Shown piece by piece: positions 58,172 through 64,000 of a stretch of DNA of 64,000 nucleotides. Made by a program: the position numbers and the translations under genes. The notes below the pieces were generated by a model. The model ran no database searches, was not told the DNA's origin, and was given only the letters and a program-made list of their open reading frames with translations. How positions within the stretch are numbered: the first letter of the stretch is position 1; the number at the start of each line of letters is the position of its first letter. Source of the DNA: Peptococcaceae bacterium 1109 (GTDB lineage Bacteria > Bacillota > Limnochordia > Darwinibacteriales > Darwinibacteriaceae); NCBI GenBank assembly GCA_001028815.1, contig LDJB01000002.1, positions 434,001 to 498,000 of the forward strand, read 5' to 3'.

Positions 58172-59653
58172 ATGGCAAATGTCAACAACCCCATCATCTG
58201 GGCGGATGTCCCTGATCCAAGCGTGATCCGAGTTGGGGACGTATATTACATGACCAGCACCACCATGCATATGAACCCTGGTGTACCAGTGATGAAATCC
58301 AGGGATCTAGTGAACTGGGAGATAGTCAACTACGTTTACGGTGTTCTGGGTGAGCGAGACGAACAGTGCCTGGAAAACGGCAGGAACGAATACGGCAAAG
58401 GCTCCTGGGCCAGCAGCCTGCGCTACCATAACGGCATCTACTACGTGGTGTTCAGTTCCCAGACAGAACAGAAGACCTTTGTGTTTCAGACGCGGGATGT
58501 GGAGCGGGGCCCATGGGAAAAGCATGTTTTACCCTTCCTCCACGACATGTCCCTTCTCTTTGACGATGACGGTAAGGTGTTGTTAGTTCACGGCAGCGGG
58601 GATATCAGGGCATTAGAGCTAACCTCCGACTGCACCGCTGTCAAGCCTGGTGGCTTGAACCAGGTGATAATCCCAGACAGCAGCGCCGTGGCCGGGCATG
58701 ATATTTCCCTCCCAGCGGAAGGCGCACACGTTCACAAGGTTAACGGAATGTACTACATCTTCCTCATCACCTGGCCCAGGGGAGGCATGCGCACCCAGCT
58801 CTGCTACCGAGCGGAGAAAATCACGGGCCCCTGGGAAGGCCGCATCGTACTGCAGGATGCTGGCATCGCCCAGGGCGGGTTAGTCGATACACCGGACGGT
58901 AAGTGGTATGCGCTGCTCTTTGGCGATCGGGGCGCGGTTGGCCGCATCCCCTACCTGGTACCTGTGCGGTGGGAATCGGGCTGGCCCATTTATGGGGTTC
59001 AAGGCCGGGTGCCTTTGAATACGGGGATCGGCCCAGGCAGGGGGCTGAAGATCGTATCGTCCGATGGGTTTAGTCCTGGGCCACAGCTTAGCCTTGTGTG
59101 GCAGTGGAACCACAATCCAGACAACGCTAACTGGTCCCTTGCTGAGCGCCCAGGGTACCTGCGTCTTCGAACAGGACGAATTAGCAAGGGCCTGACGGAT
59201 GCTCGCAACACCCTCACTCAGAGGACCTTCGGGCCCGAGTGTTCAGGGACGGTGGCCGTAGAAACTGCCGGCATGCGCAGCGGCGATTGCGCCGGCTTGG
59301 CGGTATTTCAAAGGCAGTATGGCTTTGTAGGTGTCAAGGTGTGCGGTACCGGCCAATATGTAGTAATGGCGGAGGCAAGTTCTGATTCGTGTGTGGAGGT
59401 AGAGCAGATAGCCCTGGAACACACTCGGCTTTACTTCCAGATCAGATGTGATTTCACGGAGCAAAGGGATCAGGCCAGTTTCTTCTACAGCACTAGCGGC
59501 CAGGAGTGGATCCCCATAGGGCGCCCCCTACAGATGACTTATACCCTGCCACACTTCATGGGGTACAGGTTTGCCCTCTTTAACTATGCCACCGAAACGG
59601 TCGGCGGCTACGCCGACTTCGATTTCTTCCGCATCACGGGTTCCACAAGCTAG
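58172..59653 (+). CDS. Glycoside hydrolase family 43 (xylosidase/arabinofuranosidase type)
   Basis: The 493-residue protein lacks a signal peptide and so acts inside the cell on imported oligosaccharides. The five-bladed propeller shows the catalytic Asp in ADVPDPSVIRVGDVYYM, the pKa-tuning Asp in HDMSLLFDDDGKV and the acid Glu in PAEGAHVHKVNGMYYIF. A C-terminal beta-sandwich (about residue 310 on) is of the GH43 C2 kind. It hydrolyses beta-xylosides or alpha-arabinosides. ATG 58172 is chosen over the GTG at 58154, which lies inside the upstream gene. Confidence 0.92.
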   Translation: MANVNNPIIWADVPDPSVIRVGDVYYMTSTTMHMNPGVPVMKSRDLVNWEIVNYVYGVLGERDEQCLENGRNEYGKGSWASSLRYHNGIYYVVFSSQTEQKTFVFQTRDVERGPWEKHVLPFLHDMSLLFDDDGKVLLVHGSGDIRALELTSDCTAVKPGGLNQVIIPDSSAVAGHDISLPAEGAHVHKVNGMYYIFLITWPRGGMRTQLCYRAEKITGPWEGRIVLQDAGIAQGGLVDTPDGKWYALLFGDRGAVGRIPYLVPVRWESGWPIYGVQGRVPLNTGIGPGRGLKIVSSDGFSPGPQLSLVWQWNHNPDNANWSLAERPGYLRLRTGRISKGLTDARNTLTQRTFGPECSGTVAVETAGMRSGDCAGLAVFQRQYGFVGVKVCGTGQYVVMAEASSDSCVEVEQIALEHTRLYFQIRCDFTEQRDQASFFYSTSGQEWIPIGRPLQMTYTLPHFMGYRFALFNYATETVGGYADFDFFRITGSTS

Positions 59654-59743
59654 CGAATAGGGCGTTGGTGGTTTCCGGGAAAGCTCAAGTCCTGAACGAC
59701 CTCAAGGATTCTTAACAGGGCAAAAAAGCGGAGAGGTGAAGAC

Positions 59744-61282
59744 ATGCTGCGAGAAGTGCGCATCAAGAATGGTGTAGTGCGGGGACTACCTGCTGCGGAT
59801 CCTCGGATTACCAGTTTCAAAGGGATTCCCTTTGCTGCACCACCCACAGGCCCCAACCGATGGCGGGCACCCCAGCCTGCGGAGGACTGGAGCGGCGTCT
59901 TGGAAGCCTTTCAGTTCGGCCCCATTGCCATGCAGGCCACACCAGGGATTAACAAGGACAATATCTATGATTTCGAATGGCATGTGGATCCCCATGTGCC
60001 CATGGCCGAAGACTGCCTCCACTTGAACATCTGGACGCCGGCCACCAGCCCCGAAGATCGCCTACCTGTTTTCATCTGGTTCTTCGGAGGTGGCCTACAG
60101 GTGGGTTATCCTTCAGAGATGGAGTTTGACGGCGAACGCATCGCCCGGCGGGGAGTGGTAGTGGTCACCATCAACTACCGCTTGAATGTCTTCGGCTTTC
60201 TCTGCCATCCAGAGATCACCAGGGAAGCCCCTGAGGCACCAGCGAACTTCGGCCATCTGGACCAGCAGTTTGCCGTCCGCTGGGTCCAAGCGAATATTGC
60301 TGCCTTTGGCGGCGACCCCCAAAACATTACCATTGGAGGACAGTCCGCTGGGGGTGGCAGCGTGCTCGCCCAGCTCACATCACCCCAGAACCAAGGACTG
60401 TGCCAGAAAGCAATCATCCAAAGCGGCATGTTTGCCCCTGTATACCCAGAGAACAGGAAGCCGCCTTGGGGGTTCAGCCTTCAGGAAGCGGAAAAAGCCG
60501 GGATAGAGTTCTTTGATTTTCTAGGGGTTTCATCGCTTAAGGAGGCCCGGGAACTGGATGCGGAGTTCATCCGGCGGAAAGCTTTGGAGTACGGTCGGCC
60601 TTGGGGGACTGTGGTCGATGACCAGTTCTGCGTGGGGGATCCCTTCTTGCTGTTCCTCGAGAACAAGCGCTTGCAGGTTCCGGTGATGGCGGGCCACACC
60701 TCCTCGGAGTTCTTCAGTAGGCCTCAGGTACAGACCAAAGAAGAGCTGCAAAACCTGGCCCAGAGGCTGTTCTCCGACGCTGCTTCCGAGTTCCTTGACT
60801 TGATCGGCTTCCATACCTCCGCCTTCCAAGAAGCGGTGGAAAAGGCCGCTGTTAACACCATCGAGTACGCCGTGCGCTTAGCCAGCCGCGCCAATGCTGA
60901 GACTGGGCCGGGGCGCCCTTTCTACTACTACAACTTCGATGCTGAAATACCCGGCCCAGACAATCCTGGCCCCTTCCATTCTGTGGATTTGTGGTTCTTC
61001 TTCGAGACCCTCGCCAAGTGCTGGCGCCCCTTTGTGGGTAGACATTACGACCTGGCCCGCCAAATGTGCAATTACTGGGCGAACTTCATCAAGAATGGCG
61101 ATCCTAACGGCCTAGATGCAACAGGAGATGAAATGCCCCATTGGCATCCCTATACAAGGGAAGACCCCTGCGAGATGCTCTTCCGAGACAAACCAGAGTG
61201 TTCTAAGGAAGAACCGAGTCCGCTTATGGCGTTCATGACAAGCCGCGGCCTCGTGAACCAAAGGGAAGCCGGCAATGGGTGA
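59744..61282 (+). CDS. Type-B carboxylesterase
   Basis: The 512-residue protein has the type-B esterase fold: FKGIPFAAPPTGPNRW, EDCLHLNIWTP, oxyanion FFGGGLQVG, nucleophile GGQSAGGGSV, acid Glu in AGHTSSEFF and the catalytic His in GPFHSVDLWFFFE. There is no signal peptide. Next to a GH43 enzyme it most likely removes acetyl or feruloyl groups from xylo-oligosaccharides inside the cell; this is inference from position. ATG 59744 follows GGAGAGGTG. Confidence 0.92.
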   Translation: MLREVRIKNGVVRGLPAADPRITSFKGIPFAAPPTGPNRWRAPQPAEDWSGVLEAFQFGPIAMQATPGINKDNIYDFEWHVDPHVPMAEDCLHLNIWTPATSPEDRLPVFIWFFGGGLQVGYPSEMEFDGERIARRGVVVVTINYRLNVFGFLCHPEITREAPEAPANFGHLDQQFAVRWVQANIAAFGGDPQNITIGGQSAGGGSVLAQLTSPQNQGLCQKAIIQSGMFAPVYPENRKPPWGFSLQEAEKAGIEFFDFLGVSSLKEARELDAEFIRRKALEYGRPWGTVVDDQFCVGDPFLLFLENKRLQVPVMAGHTSSEFFSRPQVQTKEELQNLAQRLFSDAASEFLDLIGFHTSAFQEAVEKAAVNTIEYAVRLASRANAETGPGRPFYYYNFDAEIPGPDNPGPFHSVDLWFFFETLAKCWRPFVGRHYDLARQMCNYWANFIKNGDPNGLDATGDEMPHWHPYTREDPCEMLFRDKPECSKEEPSPLMAFMTSRGLVNQREAGNG

Positions 61283-61476
61283 CCTGTTGCCCATGAATTC
61301 ACCTGGTATTTAGTGTATTTGTTACCACAAAAGTCCATTTCGTGAAAGGTTTTTAACAAATTGACGAGAAATATACACTTAGAATTTTCTAGAAAAGGGG
61401 GCCGATAAACGGGAAGATAGGGAGCGATGTTCAAGCGTTGGTTGTGTTTTCAAAAAGAAGAGGGGAGTGGATAGTC

Positions 61477-63084
61477 TTGAAGAGAAGAGGATTTTGGTTT
61501 CTACCTTTGCTGCTGATTCTCCTTTTGAGCGGAACAGTATTTGCACAGGAGTTTAAGGAATTCACGGTCTTCACAGGCGAACCCTTACCAGACTACCCCG
61601 GCTCAACTATCGTAGGTGACATCATCGAAAGGGAAACAGGCGTAAAATTGATCAGGGAAGCCTTGGTTGGCGATCTGGAGACAAAAGTTGGACTGATGAT
61701 TGCCAGCGGGGATTATCCCGACCTAGTTGTGGCAGCTCACTTCACCAGCCTGTTGAAAGACGCAGGGGCATTGCTCCCCCTCAACGATTTGATTGAGGAG
61801 CATGCTCCCAACCTCAAGCGTCTGTATGCAAACCATTGGGATATGCTGACACAGGAAGATGGTAACGTGTATTGGCTGCCAATTCAAGCAATTCCCTACG
61901 GCCCCGATACATCCCGTTATCCGTCCTTGGCCTTCTTTATGAACAAGCGGGTGCTGAAAGAAGCCGGCTGGCCTGTGATCAAAACGTTGGATGAGTACTT
62001 CGGGCTCATCGCGGATTACATGGCCAAGCATCCCACCATCGATGGAGAACCCACCATTGGTTATATTACCCTCTTTGACGGCTGGCGCAGTTTCGCCACT
62101 ACGAACGTACCACAGCACCTGATGGGCTATCCCAACGAAGGTGAGTTTGTCCCTGTAATGCAGCAAGGCCGCTACGTCGTAACAGAGTACCATACCTCTC
62201 CAACCGCAAAGGCATACTACAAGAAGCTCAATGACATGTACAACAAAGGCGTTGTAGATCCGGAAACCTTTATCCTGAACTACGACCAATACATTGAGAA
62301 GCTGAGCTCCGGACGGGTACTCGGTACGTTTAACCAGTTCTGGCAGATGCAAGAGGCCCAGAACTATCTCTTGCGGGACAAACCGGAAAGCATCTTCGTT
62401 CCTCTGCCAATTGTGATCGATCCATTGGTTGAAGAACGTCAGCGCGATATCCCCTACGTACAACCGACGCAGGGTATGGGCATCACCATTAAGTGTAAGG
62501 ATCCTGTTGGAGCCATCAAGTTCCTGGATTACCTGATCAAGGAAGACACCCAACGGTTGCTCCAATGGGGTATCCTGGGCGAGCACTATGAAGTAGATGA
62601 AAACGGCCTCTACTATCGCACGCCTGAACAGCTCGAACTCTTTAGAGATCCCGACTGGGTTCAGAACGTCTTTGGCCGGCATTACTTCTTCAACGCCTTC
62701 CCGAGCCTGAGGGGCGTAGACGAGAACGGCAACATGTTCTTCCCAGATACTCAGCCACATCTGATCTACAGCGACAGCACCGACTCAGAGAAGGAAGTCA
62801 TGGATGCCTATGGCGTTAAGTCCTTCTCCGATCTGTTCAATGAGCCCATCTTCAAGAAATACTTCCCGCTGTGGACCATCACTATGCCTGCTGGCTCAGC
62901 GGCACATATCGAGGAGACGAGGATGAAGGACGTCCTCAACCGCTATGTACCTGAGCTGGTCATGAGCTCCCCAGAGCAGTTTGATGCTATTTGGGAGAAC
63001 TACGTGAAGGACATTAAGCCGCTCATGGTCGAACAGATGAAGGTTTATCAAGAAGGCATCGACTGGCGCATGGAGAACTGGTAA
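61477..63084 (+). CDS. LplA/YtcQ-type extracellular solute-binding protein
   Basis: The 535-residue protein has a signal peptide (KRRGFWFLPLLLILLLSGTVFAQ) without a lipobox Cys, then the long family-1 binding fold (GDIIERETGVKLIREALVGDLETKVGLMIASGDYPDLVVA). Its length matches the LplA/YtcQ class used for oligosaccharides such as arabinoxylan or rhamnogalacturonan fragments. TTG 61477 follows GAGGGGAGTG. The absence of a lipid anchor again suits a periplasm. The permease follows across a strong hairpin. Confidence 0.9.
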   Translation: MKRRGFWFLPLLLILLLSGTVFAQEFKEFTVFTGEPLPDYPGSTIVGDIIERETGVKLIREALVGDLETKVGLMIASGDYPDLVVAAHFTSLLKDAGALLPLNDLIEEHAPNLKRLYANHWDMLTQEDGNVYWLPIQAIPYGPDTSRYPSLAFFMNKRVLKEAGWPVIKTLDEYFGLIADYMAKHPTIDGEPTIGYITLFDGWRSFATTNVPQHLMGYPNEGEFVPVMQQGRYVVTEYHTSPTAKAYYKKLNDMYNKGVVDPETFILNYDQYIEKLSSGRVLGTFNQFWQMQEAQNYLLRDKPESIFVPLPIVIDPLVEERQRDIPYVQPTQGMGITIKCKDPVGAIKFLDYLIKEDTQRLLQWGILGEHYEVDENGLYYRTPEQLELFRDPDWVQNVFGRHYFFNAFPSLRGVDENGNMFFPDTQPHLIYSDSTDSEKEVMDAYGVKSFSDLFNEPIFKKYFPLWTITMPAGSAAHIEETRMKDVLNRYVPELVMSSPEQFDAIWENYVKDIKPLMVEQMKVYQEGIDWRMENW

Positions 63085-63102
63085 GGCCTTGGGTTCTAAT
63101 AC

Positions 63103-63134
63103 GTAAAAGGGGCGCTCTTGAGCACCCCTTTTAC
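63103..63134 (+). terminator. Intercistronic hairpin between binding-protein and permease genes
   Basis: GTAAAAGGGG (63103-63112) pairs with CCCCTTTTAC (63125-63134), with an inner GCTC/GAGC step, forming a strong stem in the spacer before the permease gene. It resembles in place and role the hairpin at 12895-12923 of the first sugar operon. Confidence 0.85.
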
Positions 63135-63167
63135 GCTATAAATCTAAAGTGAGTGAGTTGAGAATTT

Positions 63168-64000
63168 ATGAATACATCAGCGTGTGCAGCTCCGCGCGGT
63201 AAGACCTTTTGGGACAGGGTAAAACAGCAGAAAGTGCTCATTCTGATGACTATTCCATTCTTAGTTCATGTCATCATCTTTAGATATGTCCCCATCTGGG
63301 GCTGGCTTATGGCTTTCCAGAACTACTGGCCAGGCAAAAGTATCCTGCAGCAAACTTGGGTAGGGCTGGAGAACTTCAAACTCCTCTTCGATGACCCCGT
63401 TTTTTACCAGGTCTTGAGAAACACCCTGGCAATGAGCGTTATCAAGTTGGCAATGGGCACGGTCAGCTCCATCATCCTGGCCCTCATGCTCAACGAGGTA
63501 CGCATAATGTGGTTCAAAAAGAGCGTGCAAACCATATCCTATCTGCCTCACTTTATCTCCTGGGTGGTCGCGGCCAACTTGGTGAGGGATGCCCTATCCA
63601 CCGATGGAGGCATCATCAATGAGGTACTGATGCGCCTGCACATCATCAAGCAACCCATCATGTTCCTGGGCATACCGGCTCTGTTCTGGTGGATCATTGG
63701 CGTGTCCCACGTCTGGAAAGAGGTGGGTTGGGGAGCCATCATCTATCTGGCAGCAATTGCGGCCATCGACCCTACACTGTATGAATCGGCCATGATCGAT
63801 GGAGCGGGAAGGCTAAAGCAGATGTGGTATATTACGCTGCCCTCAATCCGTCCCACCATCAGTGTCCTGTTGATCATGAACTTGGGCTGGGTGTTAAGCG
63901 CAGGTTTTGAACAGCAGTATCTGCTCCAGAACGGACGAGTGATCGACTACGCCAGGGTCTTCACCATCTACGAACTCGACTACGGGATCAAGATGATGCG
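63168..64000 (+). CDS. LplB-type sugar ABC transporter permease (5' part)
   Basis: The frame opens at ATG 63168 and continues past the window end, giving 277 codons so far. It has a polar N-terminus and helices beginning at LILMTIPFLVHVIIF, and the EAA-type loop YESAMIDGAGRLKQMWYITLPSI. The N-terminal form with a long GWLMAFQNYWPGKS-like segment is typical of LplB, partner of the preceding binding protein. The RBS is weak (GAGTGAG about 8-10 nt upstream). Confidence 0.9.
   Translation, partial: MNTSACAAPRGKTFWDRVKQQKVLILMTIPFLVHVIIFRYVPIWGWLMAFQNYWPGKSILQQTWVGLENFKLLFDDPVFYQVLRNTLAMSVIKLAMGTVSSIILALMLNEVRIMWFKKSVQTISYLPHFISWVVAANLVRDALSTDGGIINEVLMRLHIIKQPIMFLGIPALFWWIIGVSHVWKEVGWGAIIYLAAIAAIDPTLYESAMIDGAGRLKQMWYITLPSIRPTISVLLIMNLGWVLSAGFEQQYLLQNGRVIDYARVFTIYELDYGIKMM

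Noticed and set aside
61349-61390. Promoter of the LplA-type operon
   Set aside because: TTGACG and several TA-rich boxes occur, but none has acceptable spacing to a good -10, so I do not assign one.

Overview
The window looks like chromosomal DNA from a spore-forming member of the Bacillota (Firmicutes) that also has, or descends from a lineage with, an outer membrane. Signs of the Firmicutes background are very strong AGGAGG-type ribosome binding sites, frequent TTG and GTG starts, dense U-tailed terminators, a Tlp-type small spore protein, a YtrA-type GntR/ABC operon, DegV, CPBP proteases and a PPi-type phosphofructokinase. Signs of an outer membrane are a secreted beta-barrel-like protein ending in aromatic Phe, an RND/MMPL exporter in frame with a LolA-like domain, two secreted enzymes whose C-termini look like short barrels, a CsgG-family protein and a GmhA-type sugar isomerase. 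A diderm spore-forming class such as Limnochordia would fit, but this is inference from gene content, not a taxonomic assignment.

Layout. 1-9.6 kb: housekeeping and metabolism (Nudix, ArsR-type regulator, LysM protein, Gfo/Idh oxidoreductase, beta-lactamase-fold hydrolase, alarmone synthetase, malic enzyme coupled to a MalY-type C-S lyase). 9.66-11.47 kb: one complete IS1634-like element with 19-bp imperfect inverted repeats and a 6-bp target duplication. 11.5-14.7 kb: a sugar ABC importer without its own ATPase. 14.7-17.5 kb: MscS, Gfo/Idh, nitroreductase and the spore protein Tlp. 17.6-25.3 kb: the envelope/lipid block (patatin and PIG-L with barrel-like tails, barrel protein, RND-LolA, TetR). 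25.3-34.4 kb: GmhA, 2H phosphoesterase, Dps, a MASE3 kinase, Ldh-type dehydrogenase, an OmpR-type two-component operon and a GGDEF protein. 34.5 kb: tRNA-Val(CAC). 34.7-43.0 kb: amidase lipoprotein, ferritin-like protein, HD hydrolase, redoxin, PPi-PFK and the YtrA-like ABC operon with a perfect palindromic operator. 43.0-49.1 kb: GNAT plus a secreted CsgG/PEGA/lipase-InlB operon that contains a truncated or nonsense-interrupted gene. 49.4-56.8 kb: an accessory-looking stretch (DegV, phosphotransferase, RsgA paralogue behind a leader-peptide/terminator 5' region, small hypothetical genes, CPBP protease, remains of a type I-E CRISPR-Cas locus). 57.0-64.0 kb: a plant-polysaccharide cluster (two flavodoxin-like reductases, GH43, carboxylesterase, LplA-type binding protein and the start of its permease).

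How parts work together. The two ABC importers, GH43 enzyme, esterase and Gfo/Idh dehydrogenases point to hemicellulose or oligosaccharide use. TetR controls an envelope exporter/barrel operon. The two-component pair appears self-regulated from a direct-repeat site. The most unusual items are the attenuator-like leader before rsgA, the in-frame RND-LolA polypeptide with an internal RBS and signal peptide, the neighbouring patatin and PIG-L enzymes with barrel-like tails, the CsgG-PEGA reading frame broken by one stop codon, and an orphan I-E repeat beside a frameshifted cas3 fragment. Functions are assigned by reading motifs; no database search was run.
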